A DNA stretch of 64,000 nucleotides, from positions 2,994,501-3,058,500 of the forward strand of contig NZ_LR778301.1 in assembly GCF_902813185.1 (NCBI RefSeq), in the 5' to 3' direction. The notes beneath the pieces were generated by a model. It did not search any database, had not been told where the DNA came from, and saw nothing but the letters and a program-made list of their open reading frames with translations. Positions within the stretch are counted from its first letter, which is position 1, and each line of letters begins with the position of its first letter. Position numbers and translations under genes: made by a program. This document shows positions 46,384 through 57,486 of this stretch, in pieces. The stretch is from Denitratisoma oestradiolicum (lineage in GTDB: Bacteria > Pseudomonadota > Gammaproteobacteria > Burkholderiales > Rhodocyclaceae).

Positions 46384-47175
46384 TCACGGAATCGACCTCG
46401 CCTGCCCTGTGCCCGCAACCTCATAGAGCCGGGTCAGTCGCTCGGCGCTGAGGAGGAGAGCTTCGCTGGCCTCGGCGACGATCAGGCGGTAATTGACGGC
46501 GCCTTCCGTGGCTACGGCGGTTTTCAGCCAGTTCCACTGACGGGCCTGCTCCTCCAGTTCGGCATTGATCGCGGCGGAGTTGCCGGCCCGGGCGCTAAGC
46601 AAATCCAGGCTCAGGGAAAACTCGTGCATCGTCGTATCCAGTTCCTCCCGCAGGGCCGGGGAAACATCTCCCCAACTGATCAACATGTAGGCCTTGGTCA
46701 GGCGCTGGGACAACATGCGCTGGCGACCGGCCAGGTTGACCACGTGGCTGGCCTCCGTATTCAGGACGTTCTGCAACAACCGGGTCATGCGCTCCGCCGC
46801 AATCAGCGCGGCCTCTCCACGGCGATTCGCCTGCCGGGCCGACGCCAGCGTGGGCTTGGCCTTGATGGCGTTCCGTAAGACCTGCCAGCGGGTACGCATT
46901 TCCCCCAGCGACGACCGGGGCGTGGCATCGAAGGCTTCGAGCCACTTCAGATTGGCCTCGAACCGGGCCACGGAATCCTCGACGATCGCCCTGGCCTGCT
47001 GGGGCTGCACTCCCATGCCCAACTGGGCATAGCCCTTGATGATGCGCTGAGACAGCATGCGCTGTTCCCCGGAGCGGTTCACCGCGTTCAGGGCCTTGGG
47101 CAATTCGGCTGCCCAGGCGGGCGTCATCGTGGAGAGAAAGGCGATATACAACAGTATTGTTCGGATCATTACCAT
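46384..47175 (-). CDS. Exported protein with two PilJ-type (type IV pili MCP) sensor repeats
   Basis: 263 residues from MVMIRTILLYIAFLSTMTPAWA, a signal peptide. Two copies of the PilJ N-terminal motif: NAVNRSGEQRMLSQRIIKGY (about 30-50) and NLAGRQRMLSQRLTKAYMLI (about 145-165), each heading a long helical bundle. In PilJ and NarX/NarQ-like receptors this fold senses ligands in the periplasm, but here there is no transmembrane anchor or signalling domain after it, so it is a free periplasmic binding protein. It lies 10 bases after a second exported gene on the same strand. Confidence 0.75.
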   Translation of the reverse strand: MVMIRTILLYIAFLSTMTPAWAAELPKALNAVNRSGEQRMLSQRIIKGYAQLGMGVQPQQARAIVEDSVARFEANLKWLEAFDATPRSSLGEMRTRWQVLRNAIKAKPTLASARQANRRGEAALIAAERMTRLLQNVLNTEASHVVNLAGRQRMLSQRLTKAYMLISWGDVSPALREELDTTMHEFSLSLDLLSARAGNSAAINAELEEQARQWNWLKTAVATEGAVNYRLIVAEASEALLLSAERLTRLYEVAGTGQARSIP

Positions 47176-47185
47176 CTCGCCCCCC

Positions 47186-48046
47186 TCAGAAAACCGGCAC
47201 GCCCATGGCTTGCAGTGCCCGCACCAACTGGGCCGCAGCACGTTCCATCAGGCCTACGGCCTCCTTGTGACGACCGGTACGGGCGAACTCCTCGGCTTCC
47301 AGCTTGATCTTCCGTCCCTCGGCGAGAAAGCCATCCACCAGCTTCTGCTGCCCGCCCGCTCCGCGCCCTTCGGCGATCATCATATCCACCATGATTTCGT
47401 TGCTGTTGAACCGCTTTTGTTCGTAGGCATACTCGTCGGCCGGGGTATCGAACTTCAGGGACAGCACCACCTCCTGTCCCGCCCGCAGGCGTGAGATTTC
47501 CGCCACCGCCAAACGATAGGTTTCCGACAATTTTTTGTTGGCCTCACCCAAACGACCGGCAGCGGCCAAACTATCGGCCTCCGCAAAGGGACGGTCGATC
47601 TGGGCCAGCAGCTTATTCGCCGCCACGGCAAAACGGCCATCCCGGACCAGTTCGTCGGCTGAGGCCCGATAGATGGTCACCTGTTCCCGCAGCTCGTCGA
47701 AATGCCGTCGCTGCACGCTTTCCGGCAGGGCACCAGCGGAGGCGCCACGACGGGAAGCCAGGGTAATGGCCTTCAAGGCCTCGTCTGCCAGTTTCGCCGC
47801 CTGATCAACCTGGTCCTGTGCCAGAGCGACCCGGGCATCCGCGATGGCCTGACGGCCAATCCCGATCAGGGCCGGCACCTCGCCTTCGGCCGTCGTAGCC
47901 TGGCGGGCCGCAGGAGAATTGGTCAGGGTTTCCACCAAGCGCAGCTTCTGTTCCACCAGACGCCGAGCGGAGTCATCGCTCTCCTGGGCCAGGGCGGCAC
48001 TTGTCATCAATGCCACCAGCAAACCGAAGAACCCAGCTTTCACCAT
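47186..48046 (-). CDS. Exported helical protein of unknown function, partner of PilJ-N protein
   Basis: 286 residues from MVKAGFFGLLVALMTSAALA (signal peptide). All-helical, with repeated Ala/Leu/Arg-rich helices (ARVALAQDQVDQAAKLADEA, KLLAQIDRPFAEADSLAA, LRAGQEVVLSLKFDTPADEY). No known domain recognised. The gene ends 10 bases before the PilJ-N gene start, so the two are co-transcribed. Their shared periplasmic location suggests they interact; this is inference. Confidence 0.65.
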   Translation of the reverse strand: MVKAGFFGLLVALMTSAALAQESDDSARRLVEQKLRLVETLTNSPAARQATTAEGEVPALIGIGRQAIADARVALAQDQVDQAAKLADEALKAITLASRRGASAGALPESVQRRHFDELREQVTIYRASADELVRDGRFAVAANKLLAQIDRPFAEADSLAAAGRLGEANKKLSETYRLAVAEISRLRAGQEVVLSLKFDTPADEYAYEQKRFNSNEIMVDMMIAEGRGAGGQQKLVDGFLAEGRKIKLEAEEFARTGRHKEAVGLMERAAAQLVRALQAMGVPVF

Positions 48047-48210
48047 CGTGCATTCCCCCATGCCGTCTACAGGACGAATCATACCCACAAGCCCATGCTC
48101 CATGAGTGGCTTCACCCTCCCGATGAGAAATCCGCAGGGCGGGGGACGGTCAGACAGGGCAAATCGGCTAAAATCGCCCTCTTTTAGCCAATCCCTGCTG
48201 GAGAATCCCC

Positions 48211-49131
48211 ATGTCCATGGCCGACCGCGATGGTTTCATCTGGTACGACGGCAAGCTCGTGCCCTGGCGCGAAGCCACCACTCACGTGCTGACCCATTCC
48301 CTCCATTACGGCCTGTCCGTGTTCGAGGGGGTCCGCGCCTACAACACCGTTTCCGGCACCGCCATCTTCCGGCTCAAAGAGCACACGGACCGATTGTTCA
48401 ACTCGGCCCACATCTACATGATGCAGATTCCCTACAGCCGGGAACAGATCATGGAAGCCCAGAAGGAAGTGGTGCGCGCCAACAAGCTGGAGTCCTGCTA
48501 CCTGCGCCCCATCGCCTTCTACGGTTCCGAGAAGATGGGCATCTCCACCCGCGGCGCCACGGTCCATGTGGCCATCGCCGCCTGGCCCTGGGGTGCCTAT
48601 CTGGGCGAGGCGGCCCTGGAACAAGGCATCCGCATCAAGACGTCGAGCTTTGCCCGCGCCCATGTGAATTCGATCATGCCCCGCGCCAAGCTGGCGGCCA
48701 CCTACGCCAACTCCATCCTGGCCAACCTGGAAGCCACCCAGGATGGCTACGACGAGGCCCTGCTGCTGGACACCGAGGGCTTCGTGGCCGAGGGCGCCGG
48801 CGAGAACCTCTTCGTCGTCAAGGACGGCGTGATCTATGAGCCGGAGATCGCCGCGGCCCTGACCGGCATCACCCGCGCCTCGATCATCGCCCTGGCCGCC
48901 GAGCTGGGCTACGAAGTGAAAAGCCGGCGTCTCACCCGGGACGACATCTACATCGCCGATGAAGCCTTTTTCACCGGCACCGCCGCCGAAGTTACGCCCA
49001 TCCGCGAGCTGGACAACCGGACCATCGGCGCGGGCAAGCGCGGCCCCATCACGGCCAAGCTCCAGGCGCTTTTCTTCGACGTGGTCAATGGCAAGGTGCC
49101 GGCCCACGCCGAATGGCTCACTGCTGTCTGA
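48211..49131 (+). CDS. ilvE: Branched-chain-amino-acid aminotransferase
   Basis: 306 residues. Fold-type IV PLP aminotransferase with HSLHYGLSVFEGVRAY at the start, YLRPIAFYG, the PLP Lys in MPRAKLAATYANSILAN, GFVAEGAGENLFVVKDG and FFTGTAAEVTPIRELD. Final transamination of Leu, Ile and Val synthesis, and the first step of their breakdown. Next gene is 11 bases away. Confidence 0.95.
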   Translation: MSMADRDGFIWYDGKLVPWREATTHVLTHSLHYGLSVFEGVRAYNTVSGTAIFRLKEHTDRLFNSAHIYMMQIPYSREQIMEAQKEVVRANKLESCYLRPIAFYGSEKMGISTRGATVHVAIAAWPWGAYLGEAALEQGIRIKTSSFARAHVNSIMPRAKLAATYANSILANLEATQDGYDEALLLDTEGFVAEGAGENLFVVKDGVIYEPEIAAALTGITRASIIALAAELGYEVKSRRLTRDDIYIADEAFFTGTAAEVTPIRELDNRTIGAGKRGPITAKLQALFFDVVNGKVPAHAEWLTAV

Positions 49132-49142
49132 GGAACCCCATC

Positions 49143-49352
49143 ATGACCCAAGCCACCAACGACACCGCCCGCCAGGTGGAAGTCACTGCCCACGACCTGC
49201 CCCTGCATTGCCCCCGCCCCGGCGCCCCCCTCTGGGCGCACCACCCCAGGGTGTTCCTGGACGTATTGAAGAACCATGAAGGCAAGGCCGTCTGTCCTTA
49301 TTGCGGCACCGAATACAGCTTCACCGGCGAACGGCCCAAGGGACACCACTGA
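49143..49352 (+). CDS. Small zinc-finger protein (zf-CHCC, NDUFS6-like)
   Basis: 69 residues. Contains HCPRPGAPLWAHHPRVFLDV and KAVCPYCGTEYSF: one Cys and one His upstream plus a CxxC pair, the CHCC zinc site shared with mitochondrial complex I subunit NDUFS6. Such proteins are encoded next to ilvE and waaF in many betaproteobacteria. Function in bacteria is unknown. Confidence 0.85.
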   Translation: MTQATNDTARQVEVTAHDLPLHCPRPGAPLWAHHPRVFLDVLKNHEGKAVCPYCGTEYSFTGERPKGHH

Positions 49353-49399
49353 CACTCATGGCAACCCATTTTCCACCCCGGTCCATGAACCACGCGAAA

Positions 49400-49535
49400 G
49401 GCAGGAAGGCCCACCCCCTCCCCCTTCGACGGGCTCAGGACAGGCCAAGCTCCCCCACTCCGGGGAAGATGACGATGCCGGCTCGATACGCTCGACAGTT
49501 CGATCTGCCGTTTCAATTCGCTGTTTCACGGTAAT
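49400..49535. repeat. Dispersed repeat A, copy 2
   Basis: In the 186-base gap before waaF: TTCGACGGGCTCAGG, a CCCCCACTCCGGGG hairpin and GCCGGCTCGATACGCTCGAC (49477-49496), then GATCTGCCGTTTCAATTCGC. The order hairpin, core, CTGCCGTTTCA is the same as in copy 1 at 35.5 kb. The waaF start codon lies immediately after it, so the repeat forms the leader. Confidence 0.65.
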
Positions 49536-49538
49536 AGC

Positions 49539-50561
49539 GTGGGGAGCCCCACACGCATCCTGGTCGTCGCTCCTTCCTGGATCGGCGACACCCTGATCGC
49601 CCAGCCCCTGCTCGCCCGGCTGGCGGCCCGGGGGGCATCGATCGACGTGCTGGCGCCAGACTGGTGCGCACCCCTGCTGGAACGCATGCCCGAAGTGCGC
49701 CGGGTCATCGGCAGCCCTTTCCGCCACGGAGACTTCGCCTTTTGGGCGCGCCGCGCCCTGGGCCGCGCCCTCGCCCAGGAGGGCTACGACGAGGCGGTGG
49801 TGCTGCCCAACTCCTGGAAGTCGGCCCTGGTCCCCTTCTTTGCCCGCATCCCGAAGCGCACCGGCTTCACCGGCGAAGCCCGGATCGGTCTGCTGAACAA
49901 CCGCCATGTCCTTGACAAGGTAGCCCGGTCCCAGCTGGCCCAGCGCTACGCCCAACTGGCGGAAGCGCCTGGGAGCGATCCGCTCCTGCCCTTGCCTCAA
50001 CCCCGGCTGTGTTCCACGCCGGAGCAGCAGGCGGCAGCCCGGCGCACTCTGGGGCTGCCCCTGGACGCTGCGCCGGTCATTCTCTGCCCCGGCGCCGAAT
50101 ACGGCCCGGCCAAGCGCTGGCCGGTACGCCATTTCGCCGACCTGGCCCGACGCCTGGCCCAGGACGGGTTGCCGGTATGGTTGCTGGGCGCCGCCAAGGA
50201 TGCGGCCGTGGGAGATGAAATCGCGGCTCTGGCGGAGGGAATGGCCCTCAATCTCTGCGGCCGCACCTCCCTGACCCAGGCCATCGACCTGCTCGCCGGT
50301 GCCCGCCAGGTGGTCAGCAACGATTCCGGGCTGATGCACGTGGCAGCGGCCCTGGATCGTCCCCTGGTAGCCCTCTACGGCTCTTCCAGTCCGGCCTATA
50401 CTCCTCCCATGTCCTCCCGGGCACGGATCATTTCCCTGAAATTGTCCTGTAGTCCATGCTTTCAGCGCGAATGTCCCCTGGGGCATTTGAAATGCCTGGA
50501 AGACCTGATGCCCGAGCAAGTCATCGAAACCCTGAACAACGTTTTCCATGCCCACCCGTAA
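49539..50561 (+). CDS. waaF: Lipopolysaccharide heptosyltransferase II
   Basis: 340 residues from GTG 49539. GT9 family: ILVVAPSWIGDTLIAQPLL at the N-terminus, LPNSWKSALVPFFARIP, ILCPGAEYGPAKRWP, and SNDSGLMHVAAAL with PLVALYGSSSPAYTPP. It adds the second heptose to the LPS inner core from ADP-heptose, on the cytoplasmic face of the inner membrane. The stop lies inside the next gene (14-base overlap). Its presence confirms a Gram-negative host. Confidence 0.93.
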   Translation: MGSPTRILVVAPSWIGDTLIAQPLLARLAARGASIDVLAPDWCAPLLERMPEVRRVIGSPFRHGDFAFWARRALGRALAQEGYDEAVVLPNSWKSALVPFFARIPKRTGFTGEARIGLLNNRHVLDKVARSQLAQRYAQLAEAPGSDPLLPLPQPRLCSTPEQQAAARRTLGLPLDAAPVILCPGAEYGPAKRWPVRHFADLARRLAQDGLPVWLLGAAKDAAVGDEIAALAEGMALNLCGRTSLTQAIDLLAGARQVVSNDSGLMHVAAALDRPLVALYGSSSPAYTPPMSSRARIISLKLSCSPCFQRECPLGHLKCLEDLMPEQVIETLNNVFHAHP

Positions 50562-50976
50562 ATCCTTCTTTGCCACACCCGACGATGCCGAGGCCGCCTT
50601 CTACGAAGCCCTGGAGCGGGCCGACCTGGATGCCATGATGGCCATCTGGGCAGAGGACGAGGAGATCGTCTGCGTGCTGCCGGGGGGGCCACGACTGGCC
50701 GGCTATACCCTGGTGCGCGAAGCCTGGCGACGGATTTTCGAAAGCGGATTCCGCCTCAACCTGCGGGTGACCGCTCTGAGTCAGGTGGTAAATCCCTTCA
50801 CCGCCATCCACAGCAGGGTGGAGCACGTGGCCGTCGAGGGCGACGATTCGACCTTCGCCCCCATCGTTGCCACCAACATTTTCGTTCGCGGCGCCCTGGG
50901 CTGGCGCCTGGTGGTGCGTCATACCTCGCCGGCGCCCCCGGAGTTCGAAGGGGAGATACCCAAGATCCTGCACTAG
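50548..50976 (+). CDS. SnoaL-like / NTF2-fold protein
   Basis: 142 residues overlapping the waaF end. NTF2-like cone fold: EAAFYEALERADLDAMMAIW helices, EEIVCVLPGGPRLAGY, a long strand region and GWRLVVRHTSPAP at the end. Family members include ketosteroid isomerases, limonene-epoxide hydrolases and regulatory subunits; no catalytic residue set is clear. It is coupled to waaF, so a cell-envelope role is possible but unproven. Confidence 0.8.
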   Translation: MPTRKSFFATPDDAEAAFYEALERADLDAMMAIWAEDEEIVCVLPGGPRLAGYTLVREAWRRIFESGFRLNLRVTALSQVVNPFTAIHSRVEHVAVEGDDSTFAPIVATNIFVRGALGWRLVVRHTSPAPPEFEGEIPKILH

Positions 50977-51048
50977 CGGGGTGGCGGTTCCCAGTGGACG
51001 GCAAATAATCCCATGCAATAATCCCCACTCACCGAAACGGAGCCGACC

Positions 51049-52440
51049 ATGCAACAACCCGCCCAGGAAATCTTCAAGGCCTATGACATTCGTGGCATTG
51101 TCGGCAAATCCCTGACGGCGGCGGCCGTACGCTCCATCGGCCAGGCCCTGGGCAGCGAGGCCCTGGCCCGAGGCATCACCACCATCGCCATCGGCCGCGA
51201 TGGCCGGCTTTCCGGCCCCGAACTATCCACCGCCCTGGCCGACGGCATCAATAATGCAGGCGTCGACGTGATCGACATCGGCCGGGTGCCGACCCCGGTC
51301 ACCTACTTCGCCGCCTTTGAACTGGGTACCGAGAGCTGCGTTTCCGTCACCGGCAGCCACAACCCGCCCAACTACAACGGATTGAAGATGGTGCTGGGCG
51401 GCCAGACCCTGTACGGCGAGATGATCCAGGACCTGCGGAGCCGCATCGAGCACAACCACCTCACGGAAGGCCAGGGCCATGTGCGTCATGCCGATGTGAA
51501 GGAGGCCTACCTGTCCCGTATCGTCTCCGATGTGAAGCTCTCCCGCCCCATGAAGATCGTGGTGGATTGCGGCAACGGCGTGGCCGGGGATTTCGCGCCG
51601 GAACTGTTCCGGCGCATGGGCTGCGAAGTGGTGGAACTGTTCTGCAAGGTGGATGGCAACTTCCCCAATCACCACCCGGACCCCTCCAAGCCCGAGAATC
51701 TGAAGGACGTCATCCGCACCCTCAAGGAGACCGACGCCGAACTGGGCCTGGCCTTCGACGGTGATGGCGACCGGCTCGGCGTGGTCACCAAGGACGGCGA
51801 GATCATCTACCCCGACCGCCAGTTGATGCTCTTCGCCGCCGACATGCTGGCCCGCAATCCTGGTGCCCAGGTGATCTACGACGTGAAATGCTCCCGCTGG
51901 GTGGCCCAGTCCATCCGTCACCAGGGCGGCGTGCCGGTCATGTGGAACACGGGCCATGCCCTGATCAAGGCCAAACTCAAGGAGACCGGCGCGCTGCTGG
52001 CCGGCGAGATGAGCGGCCATGTGTTTTTCAAGGAACGCTGGTACGGCTTTGATGACGGGCTCTATGCCGGCGCCCGCCTGCTGGAAATTGTCTCCCGCTG
52101 GGCCGACGCCAACTGGCCCCTGAAGCATCTACCCAATGCCCTCTCCACGCCGGAGCTGAACCTGAAGATGCAGGAGGGGGAGCCCCATGCCCTGATCGCC
52201 AGGCTACAGAGGGAAGGACATTTCCCCGGCGCGAAGGAACTGATCACCATCGACGGGGTACGGGCCGAATACCCGGACGGTTTCGGGTTGGCCCGGGCCT
52301 CCAACACCACACCGGTCGTGGTACTGCGCTTCGAAGCCGACAACATTGCTGCCCTGGCCCGTATCCAGGCCGAATTCAAGAGCGCCCTGGAGGCCGTATG
52401 GCCGGGGCTGGAGGTGGGTTTCGATGAATCAGGGCACTGA
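51049..52440 (+). CDS. algC: Phosphomannomutase/phosphoglucomutase
   Basis: 463 residues. Alpha-D-phosphohexomutase: catalytic phosphoserine in CVSVTGSHNPPNYNGLK, metal loop FDGDGDRLGVV, sugar loop GEMSGHVFFKE and phosphate loop RASNTTPVVVLRFEAD. Interconverts 1- and 6-phosphates of mannose or glucose for LPS and exopolysaccharide precursors. It is close to waaF, in line with envelope work. Stop overlaps the next gene by 17 bases. Confidence 0.92.
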   Translation: MQQPAQEIFKAYDIRGIVGKSLTAAAVRSIGQALGSEALARGITTIAIGRDGRLSGPELSTALADGINNAGVDVIDIGRVPTPVTYFAAFELGTESCVSVTGSHNPPNYNGLKMVLGGQTLYGEMIQDLRSRIEHNHLTEGQGHVRHADVKEAYLSRIVSDVKLSRPMKIVVDCGNGVAGDFAPELFRRMGCEVVELFCKVDGNFPNHHPDPSKPENLKDVIRTLKETDAELGLAFDGDGDRLGVVTKDGEIIYPDRQLMLFAADMLARNPGAQVIYDVKCSRWVAQSIRHQGGVPVMWNTGHALIKAKLKETGALLAGEMSGHVFFKERWYGFDDGLYAGARLLEIVSRWADANWPLKHLPNALSTPELNLKMQEGEPHALIARLQREGHFPGAKELITIDGVRAEYPDGFGLARASNTTPVVVLRFEADNIAALARIQAEFKSALEAVWPGLEVGFDESGH

Positions 52441-53674
52441 AGAAATCTTCATCGGGCGCCAGCCCATCCTGGACCGGGATCACCAGCTCTACGCCTACGA
52501 GCTGCTGTTTCGCAACGGTCGGGTCAATGCGGCCGATGTTTCCGACAACCTGGCCGCCAGCGCCAGCGTCATCAGCCACGCCTTCGCCGAACTGGGCATC
52601 GAGCGTGCCCTGGGACCATACAAGGGTTTCGTCAATTGCGACGAAACCCTGCTGCTCTCGGACATGCTGGAGATTCTGCCCTCGGAAAAGATGGTGCTGG
52701 AAATTCTCGAAACCGTGGAACCCACACCCCAGATCATCGAGCGCTGCCGGGACCTGAAGGCCCGAGGCTTCACCCTGGCCCTGGACGATTTCGTCAATTT
52801 TGAGGAGAAATGGCAGCCCCTGCTGGACCTGGTAGAGGTCGTCAAGGTGGACATCATGCCCCTGGACACCGCGGCCCTGGCCGCCGTCACAAAGGCACTG
52901 GACCGCTGGCCACTGAAGTTGCTGGCAGAGAAAGTGGACTCACGGGAACAGGCCGATCTTTGTCACAAGCTGGGTTACCACCTGTTCCAGGGCTACTTTT
53001 TCGCCAAACCGGCGATTCTGACCGGCAAAAAACTCAGTCAATCCCAGTTGGCGCTGATGCAATTGCTGGGACTGGTAATGGAAGATGCCGACACCAAGAA
53101 CCTGGAAGCCATCTTCAAGCGTGAGGCCGGACTCACCATGAACCTGATGCGCCTGACCAATTCGGTGGCCACCGGCGTCGCCACCCGGGTCACTTCCCTG
53201 CGTCACGCCATCACCGTACTGGGCCGACGTCAGCTTCAGCGCTGGCTGCAACTGCTGCTCTACACCAACCCGGCCAGCGGCAACGTGGCCAGCCCGCTGC
53301 TGCAAATGGCAGCGGCCCGTGGGCGACTGATGGAACTGCTGGCCAACCGGATGTATCCGGGCAAACGAGATTTCGAGGATCGCGGTTTCATGACCGGCAT
53401 CATGTCCCTGATGCCCACCCTGATGGGAGCGCCCATGGCGGAAATACTCAAGGGTGTCAGCGTCGCCAGCGACGTGCAGATTGCTCTGGAAAGCCAGGAA
53501 GGGGAGCTGGGCATCATGCTGCAACTGATCGAGGCCCTGGAATCCGGAGACGGCGCCAAGTGCCACGACCTGTCCGCCCAGTTGCAGGGTCTGGATCACG
53601 CCATCATCAACACCTGCCTAGCCGAGGCCATGGCCTGGGCCAGCAGCATCGGACAGGAAAAACCAGAAGACTAA
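52424..53674 (+). CDS. EAL-like plus HDOD signalling protein (YuxH family)
   Basis: 416 residues from MNQGTEEIFIGRQPILDRDH, after GGAGGTGGG. N-terminal EAL-derived domain (about 1-205) with YAYELLFRN; the usual EVL/EAL catalytic signature is degenerate (MVLEILETVEP) and several metal ligands are not recognisable, so c-di-GMP hydrolysis is doubtful. C-terminal HDOD domain (about 210-405; LMQLLGLVMEDADTKNLEAIF). Proteins of this layout act as c-di-GMP-responsive scaffolds in motility and virulence of several proteobacteria. Confidence 0.85.
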   Translation: MNQGTEEIFIGRQPILDRDHQLYAYELLFRNGRVNAADVSDNLAASASVISHAFAELGIERALGPYKGFVNCDETLLLSDMLEILPSEKMVLEILETVEPTPQIIERCRDLKARGFTLALDDFVNFEEKWQPLLDLVEVVKVDIMPLDTAALAAVTKALDRWPLKLLAEKVDSREQADLCHKLGYHLFQGYFFAKPAILTGKKLSQSQLALMQLLGLVMEDADTKNLEAIFKREAGLTMNLMRLTNSVATGVATRVTSLRHAITVLGRRQLQRWLQLLLYTNPASGNVASPLLQMAAARGRLMELLANRMYPGKRDFEDRGFMTGIMSLMPTLMGAPMAEILKGVSVASDVQIALESQEGELGIMLQLIEALESGDGAKCHDLSAQLQGLDHAIINTCLAEAMAWASSIGQEKPED

Positions 53675-53709
53675 CGCGTATGGTCGCCAGCACCACCACC
53701 GAGGGTGAA

Positions 53710-53822
53710 AATACGCCAAAGTAACGCCGCCCATCCCTGGGGCGGGGCTACCCCATCGGCTCGCTACGCTCGACGGTCACGCCCGGCTCCGTTGATGCTG
53801 TTTAGTTAAACAGGGTACGGTT
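53710..53822. repeat. Dispersed repeat A, copy 3
   Basis: GGGGCGGGGCTACCCC then ATCGGCTCGCTACGCTCGAC (53755-53774), exact match of the core at 35517-35536. It also resembles the minus-strand element at 61395-61475 over CCATCCC...GGGGCGGGGCTAC. It separates the HDOD gene from the convergent Nudix gene; an AGTTAAACA tract lies next to it. Confidence 0.65.
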
Positions 53823-54320
53823 TCAGGCCATCAGGCCCCGGTCCCGCATCCAGTCCCGCAGCGCCCAGCCCGTGCCGCCTTCCCAGGGCACCAGTTCGGC
53901 CGGCGGCACCAGCTTGTAGGCTGCCAGTTCCTCGTTCAGCACGATCTCGCCCCGGGCCTGGACGTGGTAGGCCAGAATCAGTTCGTTCTTGCGATGGAAG
54001 GGATAAAGACCGATCAAGGCCACCGACTCGGCATCCAGATTGGTCTCTTCCTTCACCTCCCTGGCCACGGCCTCTTCCGGTGATTCGTCCCGTTCCAGGA
54101 AACCGGTGATCAAGGCATAGAACTCCACTGGCCAGGCGGCATTGCGGGCCAGAAGCACCCGTCCATCCCCATCCAGATATTCGATGATGGCAGCCACCAC
54201 CGGCAAGGGATTGTCCCAGTGCACAAAGCCGCAGTCGGGCGCCGGGCAGACGGCGCGATTACGGCCGGCGTGGAACTGATCTGCCAGGGGAGCTGCGCAT
54301 TGGGGGCAAAACCGCATCAA
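53823..54320 (-). CDS. Nudix hydrolase with N-terminal zinc ribbon (NudC-like)
   Basis: 165 residues. N-terminal zinc ribbon FCPQCAAPL and CPAPDCGFVHW (four Cys), then the Nudix box GFLERDESPEEAVAREVKEETN. The zinc ribbon followed by Nudix is also that of NudC (NAD decapping), but this is shorter and lacks the NudC C-terminal part, so it is better called a Nudix hydrolase of unknown substrate. Its start overlaps the next gene (ATGA). Confidence 0.8.
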   Translation of the reverse strand: MMRFCPQCAAPLADQFHAGRNRAVCPAPDCGFVHWDNPLPVVAAIIEYLDGDGRVLLARNAAWPVEFYALITGFLERDESPEEAVAREVKEETNLDAESVALIGLYPFHRKNELILAYHVQARGEIVLNEELAAYKLVPPAELVPWEGGTGWALRDWMRDRGLMA

Positions 54321-54756
54321 TTGCCTCCGGTGCTGGCAGGTTTGGCAGCTTCAACCGGCTTCACCGCCGGCACCACCACCCCCGGAACCAGCGGAATTTC
54401 ATCCACTGGCGTGACGGCAGTGACAAAGTAGCGGGTATCCCCGAAGCAGGAAGTCGGCAGGCCGACCTTTTCCTCGTAGTGCAGGGCCACGCGCTTGCCC
54501 ATGGACTGATTGATCAACCGGGCAACCCTGGCCTCGCGAACGGTGAAGTAGAACTTTTCCGGAGCGGTACCCGGCATCGACACCATGGCCAGTTCCCCCT
54601 CCCAGGTCTTGCAGACCCAGCCCTTATGGGAAAGCTTCTGCACCCAGCCCGCCCGCTCGCCGCTGGAGTAGCTCCAACTCAGCACCAGAGCGAAATAGGC
54701 CGCCAGCAACAGTACCAACACGGCCAGGGCCACCCCCAGGCGCTTCAGCCAGAGAT

Positions 54757-54760
<4 letters not shown>
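54317..54760 (-). CDS. Membrane-anchored hypothetical protein near alaS
   Basis: 147 residues. One N-terminal transmembrane helix ([21 protein letters not shown]) followed by a small soluble domain ([61 protein letters not shown]) and a Pro/Ala-rich tail. Two Cys (WVCKTWEG and SCFGDT) could pair. Found in this position next to alaS and a Nudix gene in related genomes as far as I recall; the function is unknown. Overlaps the alaS stop by 4 bases. Confidence 0.7.
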
Positions 54761-57378
<2,618 letters not shown>

Positions 57379-57431
57379 GGCGGGGGACGAAATTTTGCGA
57401 AACCGCGATTTTACGCGAAGCCGCCGCCCCG

Positions 57432-57464
57432 AAAAAACAAAAAGGCCCGCACCAGGCGGGCCTT
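57432..57464 (-). terminator. Intrinsic terminator of the solute-binding protein gene
   Basis: On the minus strand, AAGGCCCGC-CTGGT-GCGGGCCTT followed by TTTGTTTTTTC, 23 bases after the stop of the binding-protein gene and 54 bases before alaS. Strong stem and U-tract. Confidence 0.9.
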
Positions 57465-57486
57465 GGCAGAGCGACGATGAAGACCG

